A stretch of DNA of 21,062 nt, taken from NCBI GenBank assembly GCA_910577185.1, contig CAJTLR010000001.1, positions 127,004 to 148,065 on the forward strand. Direction: 5' to 3'. A program made the translations under genes and the position numbers. How positions within the stretch are numbered: position 1 is the stretch's first letter; each line of letters starts with the position of its first letter. Positions 1-7,843 of the stretch are shown here, piece by piece. The DNA comes from an uncultured Acetatifactor sp. (GTDB lineage Bacteria; Bacillota; Clostridia; Lachnospirales; Lachnospiraceae). The notes below the pieces were generated by a model, which had not been told where the DNA came from, did not search any database, and worked only from the letters and a program-made list of their open reading frames with translations.

Positions 1-11
1 TGTTAAATTTT

Positions 12-17
12 TATAAT
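12..17 (+). promoter_or_regulatory. candidate -10 box of the importer operon
   Basis: The hexamer TATAAT lies in an AT-rich stretch at the left edge. Its -35 box would fall outside the window, so only half of the promoter can be judged. If used, transcription starts near position 24. That puts the ATG at 21 outside the message and supports the TTG start at 84. Confidence 0.45.
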
Positions 18-70
18 AAAATGATCTCATCAGAAAAACATATAAGAAATATAAACAAGGAACAAAGAAA

Positions 71-76
71 AGGAGG
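71..76 (+). promoter_or_regulatory. strong ribosome binding site that fixes a TTG start
   Basis: AGGAGG, within AAGGAGGT, sits 7 nt before TTG at 84. The in-frame ATG at 21 has no purine-rich site before it, so this site decides the start of the first permease gene. Confidence 0.7.
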
Positions 77-83
77 TACCAAG

Positions 84-1019
84 TTGGCGGACAGGAATAC
101 AATTGTTGGACAAAAGCGGCTGAAAAAAAGACTCTTCCAGTATCGATGGGTCTATTTGCTGGGACTGCCCGGACTGCTGCTGATGTTATTTTTTAATTAT
201 CTTCCCATGCGGGGACTTTTGATGGCTTTTCAGAATTACAACCCCCATCTGGGACTGCTGGATAGTGAATGGGTGGGACTGAAGCATTTTCAGACATTGT
301 TTCAGGATGCAAAGTTTTACTCCATGCTGCGCAATACCCTGGTGATCAGCGGTCTGAACCTGCTGACCTTCCCGGCGCCCATTATACTGGCGCTGATCAT
401 GAATGAAGTGAGGAATGCGAAGTTCAAGAAAGTGATTCAGACTTCCGTGTATCTGCCCCATTTCCTTTCCTGGACGATTATTGCCAGCCTTACTTTCTTC
501 CTGCTGTCCTCGGAGCAGGGCGTGATCAACAAGATTGCGGTAGCGCTGGGCGGGGAACCCCAGGCGTATCTGTTCAGCCCCACGGCAATTTATCCTATCA
601 TTGTGATACAGTCCCTCTGGAGGGGCATAGGATGGGGCTCCATTGTATACCTGGCAGCCATTGCGGGTGTGGACCAGTCTCTCTACGAAGCGGCCAAAAT
701 GGACGGCGCCACCAAACTGCAGTGCATGATCAAGATTACCATTCCAAGTATTATGCCCACCATAATCGTTATGCTGATTCTGAAAATGGGATCCATAGTC
801 TCCGTGGATTTTGAGCAGGTGTTCCTGATGAACAATGCCATGGTAAAGAAGCAGCTGGAGGTATTTGAGATCTACATATATAACAACGGAATTGCAGGAG
901 GAAGTACCCAGTATTCCTATACCACAGCCATAGGCATGTTCAAGTCAGTCATCAATACCAGCCTTGTGATTCTGACCAACTGGATCACCAGCCGCAAGGG
1001 TTATGAAGGAATCATGTAA
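84..1019 (+). CDS. CUT1 sugar ABC transporter permease, LplB/YteP type
   Basis: Inner-membrane subunit of an oligosaccharide importer. From the TTG start it is 311 aa, a usual length for LplB-type permeases. Hydrophobic segments lie near residues 22-48, 82-108, 122-143, 165-195, 226-240 and 285-300, giving about six membrane spans. The cytoplasmic EAA loop that docks the ATPase is visible as EAAKMDG (about 202-208), followed by KITIPSI. TTG at 84 is preferred over ATG at 21 (332 aa) because of the AGGAGG site and a likely -10 box at 12-17. The second permease gene follows after 25 nt and the binding-protein gene after that, so the three form one operon. No ATPase gene is present, as is common for CUT1 systems that share an MsmX-type ATPase. 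The family is clear; the substrate is inferred from neighbours. Confidence 0.92.
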   Translation: MADRNTIVGQKRLKKRLFQYRWVYLLGLPGLLLMLFFNYLPMRGLLMAFQNYNPHLGLLDSEWVGLKHFQTLFQDAKFYSMLRNTLVISGLNLLTFPAPIILALIMNEVRNAKFKKVIQTSVYLPHFLSWTIIASLTFFLLSSEQGVINKIAVALGGEPQAYLFSPTAIYPIIVIQSLWRGIGWGSIVYLAAIAGVDQSLYEAAKMDGATKLQCMIKITIPSIMPTIIVMLILKMGSIVSVDFEQVFLMNNAMVKKQLEVFEIYIYNNGIAGGSTQYSYTTAIGMFKSVINTSLVILTNWITSRKGYEGIM

Positions 1020-1044
1020 ACCGGAAGACAGAAAGTGAGGAAAT

Positions 1045-1944
1045 ATGGCACAGGCAAAAGCAGTAAATAAAAAAATGGGTATGAAGATGAAGGAAAATAT
1101 CTACCAGGCCATACTCTGGTTTATTCTTCTGGTGATAGCGGCCACCATGGTGCTGCCCTTCATATATGTGATTATGGTATCTTTTACGGATGGTTCGGTG
1201 TATGAGGCGGGAAGCTTCTACTTGTGGCCGAAGAAATGGTCGGCAGATGCCTACGAACTGATTCTGAGTGGAGCGGGTTTCCTGAATGCCCTGAAATCCA
1301 CATTGTTTATCACCCTGGTGGGTACTCCCCTGAATGTGCTGGTGTGCGCGGGACTGGCGTATCTGCTTTCCAAGCCCATACCGGGGAGAGGATTTTTTAA
1401 CAAATACGTGATGATTACCATGCTGTTTTCGGCAGGTATGATTCCCACTTTTATGAATATCAAAGGGCTGGGACTTATGGACAGCTATTTTGCATGTATC
1501 CTTCCCTCTATCTGCGGCGCGTGGACAGTCATGGTTATGAGATCCTTCTTCCAGTCCCTGCCCGTTGAGCTGGAGGAGGCGGCCGAGATCGACGGCTGCG
1601 GGCAGCTGAGAATGTTCGGCATCATAGTATTGCCGCTTTCCAAGGCAATGCTGGCCAGTATGACACTGTTCGCCTTTGTAAGCTACTGGAACACTTATTT
1701 CAGTGCGGTGATGTACCTGACGTCCACGTCAAAGGCGCCTCTTCAGGTATATGTACAGAAAATCGTGCTGTCCTCCACCATATCCGATGTGGTGGACCTG
1801 CAGCTGGAACTGGCAAAGACAGTACCCCAGGAAGTCATGCGTATGGCGGCCGTGGTGGTGGTAGTTCTCCCTGTACTGGTGGTATACCCGTTCCTGCAGA
1901 AGTATTTTGCAGCGGGAATGATGGTAGGCGCGGTGAAGGGTTAA
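1045..1944 (+). CDS. CUT1 sugar ABC transporter permease, YtcP/LplC type
   Basis: Second inner-membrane permease, expected to form a heterodimer with the upstream gene product. It has 299 aa and about six hydrophobic segments (about 21-47, 84-108, 121-137, 147-168, 201-222 and 266-285). The EAA loop is EEAAEIDG (177-184). The C-terminus KYFAAGMMVGAVKG is typical of LplC/YtcP-like permeases. The ATG at 1045 has a GTGAGG-like site just upstream. It lies 25 nt after the first permease gene and 44 nt before the start of the solute-binding lipoprotein gene, so co-expression is very likely. The transported sugar cannot be read from the sequence; the glycosidases downstream suggest a fucosylated oligosaccharide. 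Confidence 0.93.
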   Translation: MAQAKAVNKKMGMKMKENIYQAILWFILLVIAATMVLPFIYVIMVSFTDGSVYEAGSFYLWPKKWSADAYELILSGAGFLNALKSTLFITLVGTPLNVLVCAGLAYLLSKPIPGRGFFNKYVMITMLFSAGMIPTFMNIKGLGLMDSYFACILPSICGAWTVMVMRSFFQSLPVELEEAAEIDGCGQLRMFGIIVLPLSKAMLASMTLFAFVSYWNTYFSAVMYLTSTSKAPLQVYVQKIVLSSTISDVVDLQLELAKTVPQEVMRMAAVVVVVLPVLVVYPFLQKYFAAGMMVGAVKG

Positions 1945-1988
1945 CACATAGCAGCATTTAAAAAGTAATGATGACAGGAGGAAAAGGA

Positions 1989-3698
1989 ATGAAAAAGAAG
2001 AAAGTACTTGCACTTATTCTGGTGGCAGCCATGACGGCAGGAACATTGGCCGGATGCGGAAATTCGGATGGGGAAAGCAGCCAGCCGGCAGATAATAGTT
2101 CTGCCCAGGAATCCACACAGGAGTCCACGGAAGAGTCTTCTGCAGAGGAAAGTGAAAGCACTCCCGAGGAGAGCGGCTCCGGAGAGCAGGCATCCAGCGG
2201 AGAGAGAATGACAATCACCGTGCTGGGAATCGACTGGGGGTACGGCCCTCTGAAGGACAGCGAGATGGAGCAGTACTGGGAAGATCTGTTTGATGTGGAT
2301 CTGGATATCGAGTGGGTGAACTACAATGATTATCCCACAAAGCTGAATACCATGATCTCAACCAACACCCAGCCGGATGTAACCCAGATTATGTCCACAA
2401 ACAATACTTATTATTATCCTATTTTCACCCAGGCTATTGCGGCAGGGAACTTTGTGGACCTGAAACCTTACATTTTCGACGGGGACAATGCCCTGGCCAA
2501 GACCAACGCCGTTATGAAAAACTGGAGCGACGAGTTCTGGGGTGAGGCTACTTACAACGGCGGAATCTATATTCTGCCCAGAAGCAAGTCTGAGCCTGCC
2601 AAGGAATCCGGCATCATGGTCCGCAAGGATCTGATGGAGAAATACGGATTTGAGGAAGAGCCCAAGACCATGGATGAACTGAAAGACTGGCTCATCGGTC
2701 TGTCCCAGGCAGCTACCGAGGGAGAAGGCCAGAAGATATACGGCATCGAGTTCTTCAAAGAGGACTTTATGCATGATAAGGTGAAGGGCTTTGCAACTGC
2801 ATTCACCGGCCAGACCAACTGGGGCATTGATGAGAACGGTGAGTTCCAGTATATGCAGTTTAATCCCAAATATCTTGATTTCCTGAATTGGATGAAAGAT
2901 CTCTATGATGCAGGCGCCATTGATCCCGAGTTTGCCCTGGGCAATGACACCACCAGCAAGTTTAAGGCAGGCAACTCTGTTGCATTCCTGAATGCATGGT
3001 ACAACTTTAACCAGTCCGAAGACCTGACCAGCAACAAGATCTTTGACAAGAGCACACCTGATACCTATAAGGCATGGGAACTGATGCCCGTACAGGGACC
3101 GGAAGGCTATGTGGTAAGCCCTAACTCCACAGACGTGGATTCTTGTATCGCAATCAGCTCCAGCTGCTCCGAAGAGAAGATTCAGAAGATTCTGCAGGTA
3201 TTCAACGGAACAGAGGAAGCATATCCCGGATATAATTCCGTTATGAAGGACGGTGTGGAAGGCATTCATTACACATTGCTGGAGGATGGTACCAAGGATA
3301 CTTCCGATGAAACCATGGGCCAGAAGCGTACAGAAGGTTATGTAGGCGCATGGAACCAGATCTTCCTGAAGACAGACGCTGACCAGATCACCGACAAGTT
3401 TATGAGAGACGGCGCCAAGAGAAGTTCTGACGAAAATATTCAGAGAGCCAAGGATGTAAAGGAATTTATCGTGAATTACCTGGCTGAGTCAGGTCTGAAA
3501 CATGAGAATACCAACCTGGAGTCCGAGACTTATAACAATCAGTGGACCATGCTGACGGATGACGTGAACACCATGTGCACCCAGTACGTGATGGGACAGA
3601 TCGGCGAGACCGAGTGGAAGGCATTTGTGGACGGAATCGTAAATTCCGATGAATACAAAGCAATCCAGGCAGAATTCAAAGCGTCCGCAGGCAGATAA
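1989..3698 (+). CDS. extracellular solute-binding lipoprotein of the sugar importer
   Basis: Captures sugar outside the membrane and delivers it to the two permeases. The start is ATG 1989, with AGGAGG at 1976-1981; the ATG at 1968 in the same frame precedes that site and is unlikely to be used. The protein has 569 aa. It begins with a lysine-rich lipoprotein signal ending in the lipobox LAGC, with Cys23 as the lipid anchor. Residues 24-73 are a long Ser/Glu-rich acidic linker, and the binding fold runs from about 74 to the end. Family-like stretches include PDVTQIMSTNNTYYYPIF and GIMVRKDLMEKYGFEEEPKT. Length and layout match LplA/YtcQ-type binding proteins. It is the last gene of the operon and is followed by a strong terminator. 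Ligand unknown; inferred to be an oligosaccharide processed by the enzymes downstream. Confidence 0.93.
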   Translation: MKKKKVLALILVAAMTAGTLAGCGNSDGESSQPADNSSAQESTQESTEESSAEESESTPEESGSGEQASSGERMTITVLGIDWGYGPLKDSEMEQYWEDLFDVDLDIEWVNYNDYPTKLNTMISTNTQPDVTQIMSTNNTYYYPIFTQAIAAGNFVDLKPYIFDGDNALAKTNAVMKNWSDEFWGEATYNGGIYILPRSKSEPAKESGIMVRKDLMEKYGFEEEPKTMDELKDWLIGLSQAATEGEGQKIYGIEFFKEDFMHDKVKGFATAFTGQTNWGIDENGEFQYMQFNPKYLDFLNWMKDLYDAGAIDPEFALGNDTTSKFKAGNSVAFLNAWYNFNQSEDLTSNKIFDKSTPDTYKAWELMPVQGPEGYVVSPNSTDVDSCIAISSSCSEEKIQKILQVFNGTEEAYPGYNSVMKDGVEGIHYTLLEDGTKDTSDETMGQKRTEGYVGAWNQIFLKTDADQITDKFMRDGAKRSSDENIQRAKDVKEFIVNYLAESGLKHENTNLESETYNNQWTMLTDDVNTMCTQYVMGQIGETEWKAFVDGIVNSDEYKAIQAEFKASAGR

Positions 3699-3730
3699 CA
3701 TGCAAAATCATGGGGAACCGCATTCCGCAG

Positions 3731-3751
3731 AGGGAGGCGGCTCCCTTTTTT
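3731..3751 (+). terminator. intrinsic terminator of the importer operon
   Basis: AGGGAG (3731-3736), a GCGG loop and CTCCCT (3741-3746) form a 6-bp stem that runs into six T residues (3746-3751). It lies 32 nt after the binding-protein stop codon. Confidence 0.88.
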
Positions 3752-3752
3752 A

Positions 3753-3933
3753 TGCGCAGGGGTGCATAAGGAAAATAGTTGCTGACGCAACGTGCACCCC
3801 GCGCGGCGGGAAGTGGAGAAGGGCGTTCCACTGCCGGATTGCGCAGGGGCGCGAAAGGAAAATAGTTGCTGGGGCAACATGCACCCCGCGCGGCGGGTAG
3901 TGGAGAAGAGCATTCCCCTGCTGGATTGCGCAG
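3753..3933. repeat. 87-bp tandem repeat, two full units plus a 7-nt partial
   Basis: Unit 1 is 3753-3839 and unit 2 is 3840-3926; a third starts at 3927 and keeps only TGCGCAG. By hand alignment the units differ at 11 of 87 positions. Each holds an inner hairpin GTTGC/GCAAC with a 4-nt loop, and a hairpin CCCGC-GCG-GCGGG. In unit 1, GCGCAGGGGTGC can also pair with GCACCCCGCGC through one bulged A. Open frames through this block are by-products of its composition and carry no recognisable protein. Confidence 0.85.
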
Positions 3934-4022
3934 CCCCATGCACAAAATGCGACTCCCCGCATCTGGAACTTGCCGCTGAAGCAATTGGGTGATTGCATGG
4001 ACAATGTCCGTGGCCAGGCAGG
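3934..4022. other. non-coding spacer with two small hairpins
   Basis: This is the rest of the 324-bp gene-free gap between two convergent genes. GCAAT (3981-3985) pairs with ATTGC (3992-3996). CATGGAC (3996-4002) pairs with GTCCGTG (4006-4012) through one G-T wobble. Neither is followed by a T-run on the minus strand, so no terminator for the kinase gene can be claimed. Confidence 0.5.
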
Positions 4023-5834
4023 TTATGTGGTGTAGGACTCTGCCAGGTTTTCCGGAAGCACCGGAGGAATGGAAAAGGAGACCCGGAACCCGGTGCCATC
4101 CTCCCCCGGGGAGAGCTTCAGACAGGCGCTTTCCCCGAACACCAGTTTTAACCGGTTGTTTACGTTGGACAGGGCAAAGCCGTTTTCCTCATCCCGGTTC
4201 ATGACAGGCTGAAGGAGCTTTTCACGCAGTTCTTCCAGGTCCGCTGGAGTGATGGAGCGGCCGTTATCCTCAATGGTGAAAAGAATTTCTTCCGCGCCTT
4301 CCGGAAACGCGGCGGTGATGGTGATGAGGGCATTTTCCTGTTCGGGGGAAAATCCGTGGACAAAACTGTTTTCCACCAGGGGCTGGAGAATATTTTTGGG
4401 AATACCGTACCGTTTGGCCCCGTTGTCCGCGTGTATCTCATATTCGCAGTCGCTGATGCGGTAGGAATAGAGATTGATCAGGTTTTCCGTCTGGGCGCAT
4501 TCCTCCGCAATGGAAATGAACAGATTGCGTCTGGTCTGATAGCGGTACATTTTGGACAAAAGAAGCAGCATCCGGGAGGCTTTGTCCCTGTCCCCGCTTA
4601 AAATCTGCACACGGATCTGCTCCAGGGCATTGTAGAGAAAATGCGGGTTGATGCTGGTCTGCATGGCGTACAGTTCCGATTTGCGCTGGGAGATCTCGAA
4701 GAGATATACATTTTCCACATTTTTCTGCAGCTCGTCGCACATGTGGTTGAAGCTGTGGGTGATGCTGGCAAATTCGTCGTTTCCTTTGGGTACGGCCATA
4801 CGGTAAGACAGATTGTTGCGTCCCACGATCTCCATGGAGTTCAGGATATTCCTGACCTTTCTTCCGGAGGAGCGGAATACCGCGCTGTACAGAAGGATGC
4901 ACAGCAGGGGCAGCAACAGACAGAACAGAAGCAGAAGTGTCTGTGCCATGGACAGGGGAATATTTTCTGCTGGGAGCGTGTAAGTGGTATAGTAACCATA
5001 GTGGTTCTGGTAAAGGGAGGACACATAATAATCCTCACCGGAAACGGAAATCAGCCTGGCATTGTTGATGGTATCCTGTCCGGGCTGTGCCAGAATGGCT
5101 TCGATATCGCCGGAGCCGTAATTTCCTTCCGAAGAATAAATCACGGAGAAGGAAGCGTCCGCAATGACGAAATCCGCCGTGTTTTCCAGACCGGAGGAAC
5201 TCAGGATGTTGCTGAAATCCTCGGTGGAATAGAGGGCGATCATATACCCTAAATTTTCCAGCAGATTCTCCTTATAGCGGAAAAGCGTGCCGCTTAAGCC
5301 GTACACATGGGAGGCGGGCAGATCCAGGTCACTGCTCAGCTCGGAAATCTGGGAATCCGTGATCAGCTGGGTCTGGTAAGGGGTAAAGCGGAAGGTGGTT
5401 CTCACAAAATTCAGTGGTATCAGGGACACATATTTGGTATCGTATTGGTAAAGCCGTCCGGTTCTGGTGAGCAGCAGCATGCCGCAGCAATAGGAATCAG
5501 ACGCACAGAGCGCATTCAGGGTGTCCAGAAGTATATCTGTTGTCCGGTTGGGCAGACTGCCGTTGGGGGACAGATAGAGTTCACAGAGTGCGGCATAGGC
5601 CTCCGGATTATTGTACACCGGATAGAAAAAATCCGAAAAGGATGTGAGCCGGGAGGAAAGGGCCGTGGACTGGTTATTGATCAGAATATTATAATCATTT
5701 AAATGTTCCGCAACATTCTGCCGGGAAATCAGTCCGTAGCACAAATATGAGAACATAATGGTGACAATACTGACAATGCAGATACAGATGAATGAAATTT
5801 TGGCATAATAGCTTTGCATCAGTTTACGTATCAT
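4023..5834 (-). CDS. YesM-like membrane sensor histidine kinase
   Basis: Two-component sensor kinase, 603 aa, of the His_kinase (PF06580) type paired with AraC-family YesN regulators in Firmicutes sugar loci. Membrane spans are at about 13-33 and 295-318, enclosing a large extracytoplasmic sensor region (about 34-294). A HAMP-like linker follows (about 319-375). The phosphoacceptor is His398 in SINPHFLYN. ATP-binding motifs are LQPLVENSFVHG (483-494), EDNGRS (522-527), GFALSNVNNRL (552-562) and GTGF (580-583), so the kinase looks intact. The ATG at 5834 has an AGGAG site a few bases upstream on the minus strand. It is divergent from a solute-binding lipoprotein gene and convergent with the importer operon. 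No response regulator gene is adjacent, which is unusual; the partner could lie left of the window. Confidence 0.95.
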   Translation of the reverse strand: MIRKLMQSYYAKISFICICIVSIVTIMFSYLCYGLISRQNVAEHLNDYNILINNQSTALSSRLTSFSDFFYPVYNNPEAYAALCELYLSPNGSLPNRTTDILLDTLNALCASDSYCCGMLLLTRTGRLYQYDTKYVSLIPLNFVRTTFRFTPYQTQLITDSQISELSSDLDLPASHVYGLSGTLFRYKENLLENLGYMIALYSTEDFSNILSSSGLENTADFVIADASFSVIYSSEGNYGSGDIEAILAQPGQDTINNARLISVSGEDYYVSSLYQNHYGYYTTYTLPAENIPLSMAQTLLLLFCLLLPLLCILLYSAVFRSSGRKVRNILNSMEIVGRNNLSYRMAVPKGNDEFASITHSFNHMCDELQKNVENVYLFEISQRKSELYAMQTSINPHFLYNALEQIRVQILSGDRDKASRMLLLLSKMYRYQTRRNLFISIAEECAQTENLINLYSYRISDCEYEIHADNGAKRYGIPKNILQPLVENSFVHGFSPEQENALITITAAFPEGAEEILFTIEDNGRSITPADLEELREKLLQPVMNRDEENGFALSNVNNRLKLVFGESACLKLSPGEDGTGFRVSFSIPPVLPENLAESYTT

Positions 5835-5957
5835 GGATTTGCTCCTGAAGCTGGGGAATCAATGTTATATTGTAACTCTTAATGGTAGTTTAAACATTAT
5901 TCCGGCAGAAAGCAATAGAAACGCCGAAATATATTTTATGATGATACGGAGGGAGAT
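5835..5957. promoter_or_regulatory. divergent intergenic region between kinase and lipoprotein genes
   Basis: This 123-bp AT-rich gap must hold promoters or leaders for both divergent genes. A -10-like TATATT at 5930-5935 faces right, and TACAAT/TATAAC-like hexamers face left around 5865-5875. None has a convincing -35 at the right spacing. GTTTAAAC at 5888-5895 is a perfect palindrome. No specific operator can be defended. Confidence 0.35.
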
Positions 5958-7622
5958 ATGAGAAAAAGGATAACAGGGGCTGTTTTACTGTTATTATGTC
6001 CCATATGGCTTGCCGGATGTGCCGGCAGGGAGGGGAATACCGCGGAAAGCCCCCAGAGCACGGATGATGTGGTAAAAGGAACCATCATAACCTCCTACAT
6101 CCAGCAGTCGAACAGTCCTGCTTCCGTGTGGAAGGGCTGGGGGGCAGCCCGGCTTTACGAAGATACCGGCCTGATTCTGGAATCCTTTTCGGCGGAAGGG
6201 CAGACTGCCGTGGAACTGAAACTGCGTCTTTCATCGGGAAATGTTCCCGATATCATCGGATTTTCGGACAAGGAGCAGGCACAGCTGTATGTGGATGCGG
6301 GACTGCTGCTTCCCCTGAATGAATACAGGGAATACCTGCCGTCGCTTTTTGAGGGCGAGGTTTACCGGGAAGCGCTGGAATGGGCCCAGACCGCAGGCGG
6401 CGGGGAAGAACTGCTGCTGGCTCCGCTGTCCGTGGGAGAGGCGGGGAAAAATGAGTACCGTTCCCTGCCCATGCTGCTGAAGAGTGCCTGGGAGAGGGCG
6501 GGAAGCCCGGGGGTGTCCACACTGGAAGATTACCTGGATGTCATTGAAAAGATGAAAAGGGCGAAACCCACCAGTGATGTGGGGGAGAGCATGTACGGCA
6601 TCAGTCTCTGGCAGGGAGACGGGGAGATTGCGGGGCATGCGGCTTCCCTTGCGTATATGTATGGTATCGACATGCAGATTGTATCCCAGCTGATGGAGAT
6701 CAATATGGCCACCAATGAAATCCGTTCCATATTGGATGAGGACAGTTTTTATAAAAGGGCGGTGCATTTTTATTATGAGGCAAACAAAAGGGGGCTTCTG
6801 GACCCGGATTCCCCCAATCAGACGGCAAGGAATGTGGAGCGCAAGATCAATTCCGGCAGGGTTTTGTTTGCCATGGATCCGGGGATGACGGGAATGGACA
6901 CCTCCTGGTGGAATCCGGAAGGGAAGACTTCCTATATGCCACTGACGGCTGGGGATATGAAGCTGTACCTGGAGCCTGACCATGTGGTGGGGACAGAGGC
7001 GTGCCTGGCGGTCAATAAGAATTCGGAGCGGGTGGAAGACGCCATAAGACTGCTGGACTGGCTGTACAGGGAAGATACCATAGAATACCTTTATAACGGG
7101 CCGGAAGGCGTGGTGTGGGAGTACGGGGAGGACCGGATTCCTTATGTGACAGAATCCGGAAGGGAAATTCTGGATGGGGAGGGCAGGGAACTGCCCGGAT
7201 ATCAGGGAAGCCTTGAGGATGGAACCAGACCTTTCGGAATGCTGGGACGGACGCCTGCATCCCTGACGGCCAACGGATATGCCTTCAGCCATTTATACTG
7301 GCAGACCGGAAACAGCGGCGATGAAAACGGCAGCCGGGAGGACTGGGATACGGTGAGGGCTTCCACGGCGGTGTACATGACGGATACCCTGCCCCCGGAG
7401 CTGAGCAGTGTATCCGATAAAATCGAAAAAGCGGTGTACAAGGCATTCTGGAATATGGTGTATGCAGAGGACGAGGAGGAATTTGAGGCAATCTGGCAGT
7501 CGCTGGAGAAGGATGCGGACGAGATGGGAATGGACAGTCTCACCGTATTTTATAAAGAAGCCTGGAACAAGGCGCTGGAACGCGCAGAGAAGCTGGAAGA
7601 GGAAGGCAGCTTCCAGGGGTAG
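5958..7622 (+). CDS. second extracellular solute-binding lipoprotein
   Basis: A 554-aa lipoprotein related to sugar ABC transporter binding proteins. The signal ends in the lipobox LAGC with Cys21 as anchor, and only a short linker precedes the fold. Typical binding-protein stretches include VPDIIGFSDKEQAQLYVDAG, about residue 95 onward. The ATG at 5958 has GGAGGG at 5948-5953. Unlike the first binding protein, it has no permease genes beside it and is transcribed divergently from the YesM-like kinase. It may therefore be an alternative receptor for the importer at 84-1944, or a ligand-binding partner for the sensor kinase; both are inference. The stop codon overlaps the first base of a direct repeat. 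It diverges from the first binding protein in linker and sequence, so it is not a recent duplicate. Confidence 0.88.
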   Translation: MRKRITGAVLLLLCPIWLAGCAGREGNTAESPQSTDDVVKGTIITSYIQQSNSPASVWKGWGAARLYEDTGLILESFSAEGQTAVELKLRLSSGNVPDIIGFSDKEQAQLYVDAGLLLPLNEYREYLPSLFEGEVYREALEWAQTAGGGEELLLAPLSVGEAGKNEYRSLPMLLKSAWERAGSPGVSTLEDYLDVIEKMKRAKPTSDVGESMYGISLWQGDGEIAGHAASLAYMYGIDMQIVSQLMEINMATNEIRSILDEDSFYKRAVHFYYEANKRGLLDPDSPNQTARNVERKINSGRVLFAMDPGMTGMDTSWWNPEGKTSYMPLTAGDMKLYLEPDHVVGTEACLAVNKNSERVEDAIRLLDWLYREDTIEYLYNGPEGVVWEYGEDRIPYVTESGREILDGEGRELPGYQGSLEDGTRPFGMLGRTPASLTANGYAFSHLYWQTGNSGDENGSREDWDTVRASTAVYMTDTLPPELSSVSDKIEKAVYKAFWNMVYAEDEEEFEAIWQSLEKDADEMGMDSLTVFYKEAWNKALERAEKLEEEGSFQG

Positions 7623-7642
7623 TCCGGCTAAGAAATGTCAAG
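7621..7642. repeat. 22-bp direct repeat, copy a
   Basis: The sequence starts AGTCCGGCTAAGAAA and ends GTCAAG. It matches 7676-7697 at 21 of 22 positions, with start-to-start spacing of 55 bp. It begins inside the stop codon of the lipoprotein gene. Confidence 0.75.
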
Positions 7643-7643
7643 T

Positions 7644-7669
7644 CCCTTTCGTGCTATCGCGCAGCGATT
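7644..7669. repeat. hairpin repeat, copy 1
   Basis: This 26-nt sequence is identical to 7818-7843, and its last 19 nt (GTGCTATCGCGCAGCGATT) recur at 16863-16881. ATCGC-GCA-GCGAT forms a 5-bp stem with a 3-nt loop at 7656-7668. Confidence 0.85.
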
Positions 7670-7675
7670 TAAATA

Positions 7676-7697
7676 AGTCCGGCTAAGAAAAGTCAAG
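7676..7697. repeat. 22-bp direct repeat, copy b
   Basis: Second copy of the sequence at 7621-7642, with one A-for-T difference. Together they bracket hairpin repeat copy 1. Confidence 0.75.
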
Positions 7698-7703
7698 AGC
7701 GAT

Positions 7704-7719
7704 TGAAAAATAATTTGTG
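7704..7719. repeat. 16-nt box TGAAAAATAATTTGTG, first occurrence
   Basis: Exactly repeated at 16844-16859. Both occurrences lie upstream of a copy of the hairpin repeat: 98 nt away here, but only 3 nt away at the GH31 gene. Confidence 0.8.
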
Positions 7720-7726
7720 CCGGACA

Positions 7727-7818
7727 GTAAAGTCGCAAAGGCGCACGAGAGGAACTTTTATGAGTTATCTTTCGAAATAAAAGTTTCTCTCATGAAAGGT
7801 GTGTCGAAGCGACTTTAC
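7727..7818. repeat. long interrupted inverted repeat upstream of the GH95 gene
   Basis: GTAAAGTCGC (7727-7736) is the exact reverse complement of GCGACTTTAC (7809-7818). Inside it, GAGAGGAACTTTTAT (7747-7761) pairs with ATAAAAGTTTCTCTC (7777-7791) over 15 positions with one G-T wobble. GCGCAC (7741-7746) can pair with GTGTGT (7799-7804) using wobbles. There is no downstream T-run, so it does not look like an intrinsic terminator. It could be a structured leader or a small non-autonomous mobile element. Confidence 0.8.
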
Positions 7819-7843
7819 CCTTTCGTGCTATCGCGCAGCGATT
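7818..7843. repeat. hairpin repeat, copy 2, just upstream of the GH95 ribosome site
   Basis: Exact 26-nt match to 7644-7669. Its stem (7830-7842) ends about 8 nt before the purine-rich ribosome site of the GH95 gene (7850-7863). Confidence 0.85.

Noticed and set aside
21..83. ATG at 21 as the start of the first permease gene
   Set aside because: It lacks a ribosome site and lies at or before the likely transcription start set by TATAAT at 12-17; TTG at 84 has AGGAGG at 7-nt spacing.
3753..3933. CRISPR array
   Set aside because: Only two units of 87 bp that are similar over their full length, with no unique spacers and no cas genes.
3649..3992. Short plus- and minus-strand open frames over the 87-bp repeats
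   Set aside because: They are open because the period is a multiple of three and stop-poor. The peptides look like repeat translation with no known domain and no convincing ribosome site.
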